Positions 8,148 through 15,592 of a stretch of 64,000 bases of DNA are shown piece by piece. Origin of the DNA: UBA4416 sp943362175 (lineage in GTDB: Bacteria; Bacteroidota; Bacteroidia; B-17B0; Aurantibacillaceae); contig CALRIU020000026.1 in assembly GCA_943362175.1 (NCBI GenBank), positions 1 through 64,000 of the forward strand, written 5' to 3'. Every line of letters starts with the position of its first letter. Within the stretch, counting starts at the first letter, position 1. The position numbers and the translations under genes are program-made. The notes under the pieces were generated by a model. It made no database searches and was not told the origin of the DNA. It saw nothing but the letters and a program-made list of their open reading frames with translations.

Positions 8148-8867
8148 TTATTTTTTGTGGCCGCGGGTTTTAAAGAATTTGTATTTGTTGCCGGTTCTTC
8201 CCGGTTTCTGGCCATAGCGTGATTCTGTCGTTTGGAACTTATACACAAAACCGAGAGAATGTTGCAGGTAGTTGCCGGAAGTTTTAATAAAAGGCGACTT
8301 CAATGCAAATTTAGCCTGCGACTGCACGTTGATGCCGATCATATCGTCATATACCCAGCAGTTGAAGCCCAGGCCGATGTTGGCAGTAGCGGCGCTGGTG
8401 GTTTTGCCGGCACCCCTGTAGGTATAGCCATAACCATGTAATACATAAGGGTCGAAAAACGCCAGGTTTTTTGCGAATTCGGCAAAGCTGAATTTGCCGT
8501 TGATATCAGCGGAGAAAAAAGACTGTGTGCTTTTCAGAACATCGTTATTCAGCGTCTTGCCGCTTTTCAGCTGGTTATAGTTAGCTGCAAACTCTACGCT
8601 CCAGCCCTGGATCAATACTTTTTCACAGCTTACTTTAGAAGGGTAAGGCACCACATTCCAGGACTTGCCTGCATCAAATAATTTATTGAAAGGCTTCCCG
8701 TCATCGTCAATCACATTCCAGCCGAGGCCTACAATCCAGGGAGATCGGATGGTAGAGCGCTGTACATTTTCCCAAAACTGGCCTTTGGATTTTCTACCCT
8801 GCCCAATACCCTCCAGGCTAAAGACGAAGGAGAAAAGGATAAAAAATAAAAGAAAAAGGTGTTTCAT
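8148..8867 (-). CDS. secreted barrel-like protein, paralogue 2
   Basis: This 239-aa product has a signal peptide (about 1-22) and the same strand pattern as the gene at 7302-8030: DDDGKPFNKLFDAGKSWN, LKSGKTLNND and SGNYLQHSLGFVYKF. It ends in a basic tail rich in Lys, Arg and Gly. It is first in a minus-strand set of three (this gene, its paralogue, the OmpA protein). A near-perfect promoter lies 23 bases upstream, with a gap of 117 bases before the paralogue. The barrel assignment rests on sequence pattern only. Confidence 0.7.
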   Translation of the reverse strand: MKHLFLLFFILFSFVFSLEGIGQGRKSKGQFWENVQRSTIRSPWIVGLGWNVIDDDGKPFNKLFDAGKSWNVVPYPSKVSCEKVLIQGWSVEFAANYNQLKSGKTLNNDVLKSTQSFFSADINGKFSFAEFAKNLAFFDPYVLHGYGYTYRGAGKTTSAATANIGLGFNCWVYDDMIGINVQSQAKFALKSPFIKTSGNYLQHSLGFVYKFQTTESRYGQKPGRTGNKYKFFKTRGHKK

Positions 8868-8889
8868 GAATACGTCTTTAAGATTTCAG

Positions 8890-8919
8890 CAAAAATAGGC
8901 CATTTTATTGGATGAGCAA
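8890..8919 (-). promoter_or_regulatory. promoter for the barrel-like gene pair
   Basis: On the minus strand, TTG (8919-8917) is separated by 19 bases from TATTTTTG (8897-8890). This is a full match to the Bacteroidota -33/-7 pattern, 23 bases before the ATG at 8867. Confidence 0.7.
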
Positions 8920-9001
8920 GGGTTTTGGGTAAATAAAATGTCAAATTTCCGGGTAAAACACCTCCATCTCTGTGGTAAATACTGGCGCCCGGACGGGAAA
9001 T

Positions 9002-9035
9002 AAAAAATCCTCCCGCGATGCCTCGGGAGGATTTT
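9002..9035 (-). terminator. terminator of the SRPBCC gene
   Basis: AATCCTCCCG (9006-9015) pairs with CGGGAGGATT (9024-9033). Read on the minus strand, the stem is followed by a run of six T. It lies 22 bases after the stop of the 9057-10058 gene. Confidence 0.85.
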
Positions 9036-9056
9036 GAGAATTCAGAAAGTGTTGCG

Positions 9057-10058
9057 CTATTTGACAACATAATAGATCTTCGTCAGCCATTTCGCAGGAT
9101 CTTTCTCTGTCATCGGATCCGTAATGTATTCTTCCACGACAACTGACTGGCTCAGTCCTTTTTCTTTCATGTAGGTATCCATGGCGTAGTGTGCCTGGGC
9201 CGATTTGTCGTAAGGGCCGTAATAGTCGATCAGTAATACCTTGCCGGCCGGCGTTTCAAATTTTTCCAGCCCGCTGAGTTTGGTGCTTCCCGAAACTTCC
9301 ATCACCGGGGCAAAATCTGCTACCATGGTTGTTTCGTCAAAGGAGAAATAAATGGCCTTGGGAGCACCGATGGCTTCTGCCTTGGCTTTTTTCATCGCCT
9401 CTCCGATCTCTCCGTAGGTTTTGCCAATGTAATCCGCCATTTTGGGGAATTCGAGCTTGGTGCGTTTGCCATAGTACGTTTTAGCTTCCCAGTTCAGCTC
9501 CTGCACCTCATAGTGTACTGTGGCTGTTTCCGCAGGCATGCTTTCCATGGCTGTTTTAAATTTGGCAAGCCCTTTTTCGAAAAGATCGCCTAATTTTTTG
9601 TCCATGTTCATGAATAGCGCCATCCCTCTGAAAAGAAAAGGCGTTTTTCCGTAAAGTACCCAGGAGATATTACTTTTAGAAGCATCCAGGGATTTCACGA
9701 TAAAATAGATATCAGCCTTAAATCCTCCAAAGTCCATCAGGTAAATCACAGAATCCTGCCTGGTGTGTTGATAGGTCATGGTGCCTTTGCCAACATCGTC
9801 CTTGTCGCTTTCCCACGACATGGAGGCTCCTTCTTTTCCCGCTTCCCCGGTATAGCTTACTTTCATGGCCGGATCCAGCTCCGTCCAGGGGCTCCACACA
9901 TCATGGAAGAATTTCAGGTCGGTGGTCTTTTCCCGCACCTTATCCGCAGGCGCATTGATCTCGGCAGAGCGTTCCACTTTGGATGCGGACGGGCCTGCAA
10001 AGCACAGGATGATGTACACGGCAATGAGGCCGAGAATAACGTAGAGGATTTTTTTCAT
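9057..10058 (-). CDS. membrane-anchored SRPBCC plus GyrI-like ligand-binding protein
   Basis: An N-terminal membrane helix (about 3-22) is followed by a SRPBCC/polyketide-cyclase-type pocket (about 28-165, with SAEINAPADKV at its start). A GyrI-like effector-binding domain follows (about 180-333). This architecture is common in Bacteroidota and is thought to bind small hydrophobic molecules. The ligand is unknown and no catalytic residues can be named. The gene stands alone on the minus strand with its own terminator. Confidence 0.8.
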   Translation of the reverse strand: MKKILYVILGLIAVYIILCFAGPSASKVERSAEINAPADKVREKTTDLKFFHDVWSPWTELDPAMKVSYTGEAGKEGASMSWESDKDDVGKGTMTYQHTRQDSVIYLMDFGGFKADIYFIVKSLDASKSNISWVLYGKTPFLFRGMALFMNMDKKLGDLFEKGLAKFKTAMESMPAETATVHYEVQELNWEAKTYYGKRTKLEFPKMADYIGKTYGEIGEAMKKAKAEAIGAPKAIYFSFDETTMVADFAPVMEVSGSTKLSGLEKFETPAGKVLLIDYYGPYDKSAQAHYAMDTYMKEKGLSQSVVVEEYITDPMTEKDPAKWLTKIYYVVK

Positions 10059-10321
10059 AGGTATGGGGTTTAGTTTTTACCGAAATTAGATAAAAATCAA
10101 ATATGATTTGGCAAATTTTCAGTCACAATCAAACTCCTTTAAGTTTTCAATGCCCCTGATTACTGCTTTTTATTGCGCTTCATTATTCCTTTGCCGGGAA
10201 TTTGAAATAGTCCGGAAGCCCTGGTATCCTTAGAGAGACAATGAGCGGTAGCTGCCTGGTAGTGGTTCATTCCGGAATTGACATTCCAATTATTTGCGGA
10301 TGATAAACAGAGCCCGGCGCT
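10059..10321. other. intergenic region with no gene seen
   Basis: This divergent gap lies between the SRPBCC gene (minus) and the small secreted protein (plus). I see no credible reading frame. A weak TAATTTCG element lies near 10090 on the minus strand for the SRPBCC gene. The conserved motif for the plus-strand gene begins at 10322. Confidence 0.4.
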
Positions 10322-10365
10322 TGTACATTGGTTATCAAAGAGCCAGGTTTAATTTGCTACTTCGC
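10322..10365 (+). promoter_or_regulatory. conserved upstream motif of small secreted protein 1
   Basis: TGTACATT (10322-10329) is followed, 34 bases start to start, by GCTACTTCGC (10356-10365), with TTTAA just before the second block. The same two blocks with exactly the same spacing occur at 13742-13785 before the paralogous gene. TTG (10328-10330) and TAATTTGC (10350-10357), 19 bases apart, also resemble a Bacteroidota promoter here. The first block, which contains the palindrome TGTACA, could be a regulator site. Confidence 0.55.
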
Positions 10366-10405
10366 ACCGGCAAATTTTAATTCACTAACCAAAAACATAA
10401 ACCCA

Positions 10406-10792
10406 ATGAAAAAACAACTGATTACCTTATCTCTTCTCATGATTGGTGCCTGTGCGGCACAGGCTCAAACAGGCGGAACCGCCAAGCCTGCTGCCACCAA
10501 AGCCCAAGCAGCCAAGCCTGCCGTGTCCGAAAACATGAAAGCCTTTCTGGCCATGTTCAACGGCGACTACAAAATGGTAACCGAAGCGCTTGCCAAATAT
10601 GAGAAGGAAGGGCTCGACCGTCATAACATGGATATGTATGACCTGAACCAGCCTAAAGTGATGAGCACCGAGATCAAAGACAAGCAGGAAAAATACCTGA
10701 TCGAAGTGAAATCCGGTGTCACAACCCGCAAATTTGAGATCCACTGGGAAGACGGAAAAATTTCCGAGGTAAAAGACCTTGGCCTTAAATAG
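10406..10792 (+). CDS. small secreted protein, paralogue 1
   Basis: The 128-aa product has a signal peptide (about 1-20, ending AQAQ), an Ala/Lys/Thr-rich linker of about 20 residues, and a conserved C-terminal domain of about 85 residues beginning VSENMKAFLAMF. The reading frame stays open upstream to 10328, but that part is not signal-like and overlaps the conserved promoter, so the ATG at 10406 is chosen. A near-identical paralogue lies at 13902, and a two-component system sits between them. The function is unknown. The protein ends before a strong terminator. Confidence 0.75.
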   Translation: MKKQLITLSLLMIGACAAQAQTGGTAKPAATKAQAAKPAVSENMKAFLAMFNGDYKMVTEALAKYEKEGLDRHNMDMYDLNQPKVMSTEIKDKQEKYLIEVKSGVTTRKFEIHWEDGKISEVKDLGLK

Positions 10793-10853
10793 GCCGGGCA
10801 AATGATGGAACAGATCGCCGTTGTGCTGTATGGCCTGTTCCAGTTCATTAATG

Positions 10854-10887
10854 AAAGAGGTTAAGATCATAATATCTTAACCTCTTT
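10854..10887 (+). terminator. terminator after small secreted protein 1
   Basis: AAAGAGGTTAAGAT (10854-10867) and ATCTTAACCTCTTT (10874-10887) form a perfect 14-base stem with a CATAAT loop. A second weaker inverted pair, GGAACAG/CTGTTCC, lies just upstream (10807-10841). Confidence 0.85.
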
Positions 10888-10907
10888 GTGCTATTTGGGA
10901 AATTGTG

Positions 10908-10940
10908 TTGAAAATCAAATTTCAATAATTGGTATTTTTG
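10908..10940 (+). promoter_or_regulatory. promoter of the histidine kinase gene, giving an almost leaderless message
   Basis: TTG (10908-10910) and TATTTTTG (10933-10940) are 22 bases apart. The -7 element ends only four bases before the ATG at 10945, so transcription should start at or next to the start codon. Confidence 0.55.
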
Positions 10941-10944
10941 CAGC

Positions 10945-12867
10945 ATGAAACCATTCCTGCTTCTCTGTTTTATGATGTTCTTTGCCTGGTTGGGCCGTGC
11001 CCAGGATGTGCCGGTTATAAAAAAACCAGGAGCAGGGGCACCGGCAACTACCGATACGGTGGAAGCGATGGGGGTCATTGATGTCGGATGGGACTTTATT
11101 TATTCGGGCCAGTATGATTCGGCCCTGTATTACCTGAACCGGGGCCTTGACCTGTCGAAGCGTCTTAGCTTCCGACGGGGTATCCTGGCCTACTATCACG
11201 GTAGGGCGCATATTTTTTCTTACCAGGGCAACAATGTCAAGGCGCTTCAGATATACAACCTGCTGCTGAGCGAGGCGCGTGCCAATAAACATAAGCAAGG
11301 GATGTACAAGGCTTATGCCGCCATCGGACTGACGCAGCGGGATCTGGGCCGCTTTCCGGAAGCGATGGAGGCCACGCTGCAAGCGTTGCGCTATGCGACA
11401 GAGCTTGGTAAAAAGAAGCAGGTAGCATCTGCTTACTCCAATATCGGCCTGATCCTCTCGGATCAGAACAAGCCGGAAAAAGCGATTCCCTATTACGAAA
11501 AAGCCATTTCCATATTTGCGGAGACGGGCGATAGCATGAACCTTAGTTTCCAGTACAATGACCTGGGAGCGATCTATGAAGACCTGCACCAGGGAGAGAA
11601 AGCGAGAAAATCGCTTTACCTTGCCCTGCAATGCGGGCAAGCCGGCGGAAATATGAGCGCTGTAGCCTCGGCCCATACGAACCTGGGCGCTTATTTTCTC
11701 AGCGCCGCCTTACCCGACTCCGCCTTGTGGCATTTGCAAAAAGCCATTGGCTTGTGGGAAAAACAGGGCGACGTGGAGGGACTGATTCCCTGTATTGTGA
11801 ACGTGGGATACATCTATTCCAAAAAAGGAAATGTGGGGAAGAGCCTGGTCTATGTGGAGGAAGCGAACAAAATGGCCTATGCGGTTCATAGCCTGCATTT
11901 TGTTGCGGAAACCGAAAAGATCCTCAGCGAGGTCCACCGTGATGCGCATGATTTTCAAAAAGCCTTTGAGCATTATCGCAAGTATATAACTGCGCGCGAC
12001 AGCATGTTCAACGAGGAGAACGCCGCCAGGATCGTGAAATCGGAAATGAGCTACGAGTTTGAAAAGAAGCAGATGCTGGCACAGCAGGAGCAGCTCAAAA
12101 AAGACACGGAAGCGGAAGCGACCCGCAAAAAGCAGCAGGTGATCATCTGGGTGGTCAGCGTCTCCTTCATTCTCTTGTCGGTGATCGCTTTCCTGGTAAT
12201 ACGCCAGTTCCGCTTTAAGAACAGGGAGCGGGAGATGCAGCTCGAGCAAAAGCTCCTGCGCTCGCAGATGAACCCTCATTTTATTTTCAATTCGTTACAG
12301 GCTATCCAGAATTTTATTTTGAAACGAAATGAGAAGGACGCGGTGCGCTACCTCGGCTCCTTCGCATCGATCACGCGCTCGGTGCTCGAAAATTCGCGGA
12401 TGGAAATGATCCCCCTGCGCAAAGAGGTGGGCCTGCTCGGCAATTACCTGCAATTGCAGAAGCTGAGGTTCGGCGAAAAATTTGATTACGAAGTTCAGGT
12501 AGATGAGGCTATCAGCCAGGATGAAGTATATATTCCGCCGATGCTCTCGCAGCCTTTTATTGAGAATGCCCTTGAGCATGGCATGAACGGCATTGAAGCG
12601 GGAGGCCTCATACAGGTGCATTTCAGTATGCAGGGCCAGGCGCTGGTGTTGGAGATCAGGGACAATGGTTACGGCATTCAGGCCCCGAAGAAACATGAAA
12701 AAGATCATACCTCGCTGGCGATGACCATTACCCGCGAACGCATTGAGCTCATGAACCGGAAAAGCGATGCGAAGATCACGTTTAGCGTGTCTGATGCTTA
12801 CCCGGGGACGGAGCGTGTAGGAGTAAAGGTGCGCTTCATCATTCCCCTGTCGGGCATATCAATTTAA
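10945..12867 (+). CDS. TPR-containing sensor histidine kinase (LytS family)
   Basis: The 640-aa sensor has a signal peptide (about 1-20) and a periplasmic tetratricopeptide array (about 40-350). A coiled coil follows, then one membrane helix (about 398-420) and a cytoplasmic LytS-type kinase. The phosphorylation motif NPHFIFNSLQ lies near residue 443, the N box FIENALEHG near 540 and the G box DNGYGI near 572. TPRs outside the membrane suggest it senses a protein or peptide partner. It phosphorylates the LytTR regulator encoded 60 bases downstream. Two paralogous secreted proteins flank the pair and are candidate ligands or targets (inference). Confidence 0.92.
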   Translation: MKPFLLLCFMMFFAWLGRAQDVPVIKKPGAGAPATTDTVEAMGVIDVGWDFIYSGQYDSALYYLNRGLDLSKRLSFRRGILAYYHGRAHIFSYQGNNVKALQIYNLLLSEARANKHKQGMYKAYAAIGLTQRDLGRFPEAMEATLQALRYATELGKKKQVASAYSNIGLILSDQNKPEKAIPYYEKAISIFAETGDSMNLSFQYNDLGAIYEDLHQGEKARKSLYLALQCGQAGGNMSAVASAHTNLGAYFLSAALPDSALWHLQKAIGLWEKQGDVEGLIPCIVNVGYIYSKKGNVGKSLVYVEEANKMAYAVHSLHFVAETEKILSEVHRDAHDFQKAFEHYRKYITARDSMFNEENAARIVKSEMSYEFEKKQMLAQQEQLKKDTEAEATRKKQQVIIWVVSVSFILLSVIAFLVIRQFRFKNREREMQLEQKLLRSQMNPHFIFNSLQAIQNFILKRNEKDAVRYLGSFASITRSVLENSRMEMIPLRKEVGLLGNYLQLQKLRFGEKFDYEVQVDEAISQDEVYIPPMLSQPFIENALEHGMNGIEAGGLIQVHFSMQGQALVLEIRDNGYGIQAPKKHEKDHTSLAMTITRERIELMNRKSDAKITFSVSDAYPGTERVGVKVRFIIPLSGISI

Positions 12868-12889
12868 TGTTAATTGATCAGATGCCGGA

Positions 12890-12918
12890 TTGGCACTGAA
12901 CTTTAATATGTATTTTTG
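12890..12918 (+). promoter_or_regulatory. promoter of the LytTR regulator that fixes its start codon
   Basis: TTG (12890-12892), an 18-base spacer and TATTTTTG (12911-12918) match the Bacteroidota promoter pattern. The in-frame TTG at 12916 overlaps the -7 element, so translation must begin at the ATG at 12928, about five bases after the expected transcription start. Confidence 0.6.
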
Positions 12919-12927
12919 CAACAGGTT

Positions 12928-13686
12928 ATGAATACATTGTTGAAGGTACTGATTGTAGATGATGAAGCGCATGTCCGCGAAGCGCTCTCGGGGATGCTAA
13001 GCACATTTTGTGACGATGTGGAAATTGTAGCCGAGGCCACAGGTGCCAAAGCCGGCATCGAGGCTATCCGGAAACACCAGCCGGATGTGGTCTTGCTCGA
13101 CATCGATCTGAAGGATGGAACCGGTTTTGATGTGGTCCGTCATTTTCAGCCTCTTAACTTTAAAGTGATCTTTATTACCACCTACCAGGAGTATGCTTTG
13201 CAGGCCTTTCGCTTTTCGGCGGTGGATTATATTCTCAAGCCGGCAGATCCCGATCTCCTGGCGGAAGCCATCCGGAAGGCCAGGGTGCTCATCGGCCATG
13301 AGCAGACCGATTTGAAGCTCAGCGCCCTGATGCACAACCTGCAGCAGGTTTCGGGCCAGTCCCGTAAAATTGTACTCAACACGATGGAGACGATGCATGT
13401 GGTTCATGTCAACGATATCGTCAGGCTAGAGGCCGATCGTAACTATACCCGCTTTTTTATTCTTAACCAGAAGCCGGTTCTGGTTTCGGGTTCCCTCATC
13501 GATTACGAGGAGATGCTGCATTCCTGTGGTTTTTTCCGCTCCCACCATTCCCACCTGGTGAATCTTTCCTATGTCGACCGTTATGAGAAAAAAGACGGAG
13601 GCCGCCTGGTGATGAAAGACGGGTCGGAAGCCCTGGTATCCGTGCGGAGAAAGGATGAGCTGATCGCCGCCCTCAGCCGTATTTAA
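12928..13686 (+). CDS. LytTR-family response regulator
   Basis: The 252-aa product has a receiver domain (about 1-120) with the acidic pair in LIVDDEAH, the phosphoacceptor Asp in VVLLDIDLKDG and the conserved Lys in ILKPADP. A LytTR DNA-binding domain follows (about 145-250, with DIVRLEADRNYTRFF and FFRSHHSHLVNL). It is the cognate partner of the LytS kinase 60 bases upstream. LytTR proteins bind direct repeats upstream of their targets. The shared motifs at 10322 and 13742 are natural candidates. A longer frame from TTG at 12916 is rejected because it would start inside the promoter. Confidence 0.93.
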   Translation: MNTLLKVLIVDDEAHVREALSGMLSTFCDDVEIVAEATGAKAGIEAIRKHQPDVVLLDIDLKDGTGFDVVRHFQPLNFKVIFITTYQEYALQAFRFSAVDYILKPADPDLLAEAIRKARVLIGHEQTDLKLSALMHNLQQVSGQSRKIVLNTMETMHVVHVNDIVRLEADRNYTRFFILNQKPVLVSGSLIDYEEMLHSCGFFRSHHSHLVNLSYVDRYEKKDGGRLVMKDGSEALVSVRRKDELIAALSRI

Positions 13687-13741
13687 GCCCCAAAAACACT
13701 TATTCAACAAAGAATACGGCAGATAGCTAAACGGTATCGCC

Positions 13742-13785
13742 TGTACATTCTTTCCGGAAAACCGGATTTTAAGTCGCTACTTCGC
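13742..13785 (+). promoter_or_regulatory. conserved upstream motif of small secreted protein 2
   Basis: TGTACATT (13742-13749) and GCTACTTCGC (13776-13785), 34 bases start to start, repeat the arrangement at 10322-10365. The bases between are mostly different, but TTTAA before the second block is kept. Here the motif is 116 bases before the ATG, against 40 bases for the first copy. Confidence 0.55.
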
Positions 13786-13901
13786 CCTGTGAAAGCCGGT
13801 TAACGGCCTTCGCCTTTAAAATAACTGCGACATGACTATCCTCTGCGGCATCATCATTCATTTTTAATTCGGAATACCTAAACGTTTAATTACATCATAA
13901 C

Positions 13902-14291
13902 ATGAAGACACAACTGATCGCTTTATCTGCGCTTTTTATAACCACCTGTGCTATGCAGGCACAAACAGCCACTACTGCCAAACCCGCTGCCACCAAAGCT
14001 CAAACAGCAAAGGCGGGCGTTTCCGAAAACATGAAAGGCTTTATGGCGATGTTCAACGGGAACTCCAAAACGGTAGGCGAAGCCCTTGCCAGGTATGAGA
14101 AGGAAGGCCTTGATCGCCATGATATGGACATGTATAACCTGGCGGATCCTAAAGTGGTAAGCACTGAGGTGAAAGACAAGTAGGAAAAATACCTGATGGA
14201 GGTGAAGTCCGGAGTAACGACCCGCCGATATGAGATTTACTGGGAAGGCGGAAAAATTTCGGAGGTTAAGGACCTCGGACTTAAGTTGTAA
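13902..14291 (+). pseudogene. small secreted protein, paralogue 2, interrupted by TAG
   Basis: The frame starts at ATG 13902 and aligns along its whole length with the 10406 gene: signal peptide, Ala/Lys/Thr linker, then VSENMKGFMAMF. At 14181 a TAG replaces the CAG (Gln) of the intact copy within KDKQEKYL. Downstream the same frame continues to align (EKYLMEVKSGVTTRR to KDLGLKL) and ends at TAA 14289-14291. One base change therefore separates it from an intact 129-aa protein. It could be a recent pseudogene, a sequencing error, or a gene that makes a 93-aa truncated product. Confidence 0.82.
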
Positions 14292-14472
14292 GGAAAGCCA
14301 CTGGTGTGTGTGGAATGAATCTCTCCGGCTACAACCTATCGCGTGCGGGCCTCTTCCCTAAGGAGGTTCGCTCTATGCGCGAAATTTTCCCGGACCTGTT
14401 TTTTTTCCGACATGTTCCAAACCTACGATTATGCAAAAAAGGATTAAACATCAACCACAAGTATCTACCGCT

Positions 14473-15414
14473 ATGAAGCTTAAATTAGTAACCACCCTTC
14501 TCCTGGCCGGCCCCCTGGGCTTTTCGGTCCTGGCACAGCTGGATTTTAAACAGCATCCTTTTCCGCCGACCGTATTACTGAGCTCCTTTCTGGAGAACGG
14601 CCTGAAGATGGAGCCTGACTACAAGGCGCCTTATGTCTATCTGCCGGAAATCGTCTTTCTGCCAACCAGAACAAGCGGCGGCGAGCCCATGGATTATTCA
14701 AATTCCAAAGAGCTGGAGTTTGACATTAAGCAGGGTGATAAGGTGTTTTCAAAAACCTATTACACAAAAATAAACGATGGATCACCGGTGACGGCTTTGG
14801 CAAAAAGTGATTTTGTGGAAGCGGAGGAAGCCCAAAGCCCTTTGGAAGCCGGGAGCTATACCTGCGATATGAAGATCGGCCAGAGAACCGTATTCTCTAT
14901 GCCTTTTGAGCTGATCGTGGTGAAGAACAATGATCCTTATGCCGGCATTAAAGAGTACAGGATGATTGATGGTTATTGGTCGAAATATGCCTATTATAAA
15001 TTCAACAAGGAAGGTAATCTGATCTGGGGCATGTTCACAAACAACATGGATAAGAAACCATTGCAAAGTCTCAGGGACAAGAAAGAGTTCAGCATGGAAA
15101 CCCAGTTGTTTTATAATGATAAGCCAGTCTCTCAGCCTATCAATGAAAATTTTTCACAGACTCACGGAAGCTGGGAGCTGCACGACCACACATTTTCAAA
15201 ATTGGTTGGCAGTGATTACATCAGCAGGGAAGATCTGAAAGATGGGAACTATGTCGTAAAAGTAAAGCTGAATGAAGAATTAAGAGAATATCCATTTACC
15301 ATCAAAGACGGAAAGATGGTGCTGATCGATGAGCAGGACAAAACCAAAACAAGCGATCCGGCAAAAGTATTCGAAGGGATGAACAAAGAATTTTGGGTAA
15401 AGCGAACTAAATAA
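14473..15414 (+). CDS. secreted protein of unknown function
   Basis: The 313-aa product begins with a clear signal peptide (MKLKLVTTLLLAGPLGFSVLAQ). The frame is also open from an ATG at 14431, but that would put 14 hydrophilic residues before the signal. The mature part looks like two beta-sandwich halves with alternating strands and no known catalytic motif. It ends with a basic segment. No family is recognised. It lies alone between the broken secreted-protein copy and the T9SS protein, with gaps of about 180 bases on each side. Confidence 0.7.
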   Translation: MKLKLVTTLLLAGPLGFSVLAQLDFKQHPFPPTVLLSSFLENGLKMEPDYKAPYVYLPEIVFLPTRTSGGEPMDYSNSKELEFDIKQGDKVFSKTYYTKINDGSPVTALAKSDFVEAEEAQSPLEAGSYTCDMKIGQRTVFSMPFELIVVKNNDPYAGIKEYRMIDGYWSKYAYYKFNKEGNLIWGMFTNNMDKKPLQSLRDKKEFSMETQLFYNDKPVSQPINENFSQTHGSWELHDHTFSKLVGSDYISREDLKDGNYVVKVKLNEELREYPFTIKDGKMVLIDEQDKTKTSDPAKVFEGMNKEFWVKRTK

Positions 15415-15592
15415 AATACACATCCGGGATCAAAGACAGAGCACTGCAAATAGCTACAGCTATTAGGAAACATCTATCCGGCTGAACGTTGCTCCGGAAA
15501 CTTTAAAGAGGATGGGCCCCGATCAGGCTGGCCGGCCTTATGGATATGACACAAAAAAATAATTAAACTAAAAATCGAATCAGAGAAGCACT

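Noticed and set aside
12916..12927. TTG start four codons upstream for the LytTR regulator
   Set aside because: TTG 12916 lies within the -7 promoter element; the ATG at 12928 gives a standard receiver-domain start.
14181..14183. Recoded TAG (pyrrolysine or suppressed stop)
   Set aside because: TAG replaces an ordinary Gln codon of the paralogue, no pyrrolysine machinery is visible, and other genes here end in TAG.
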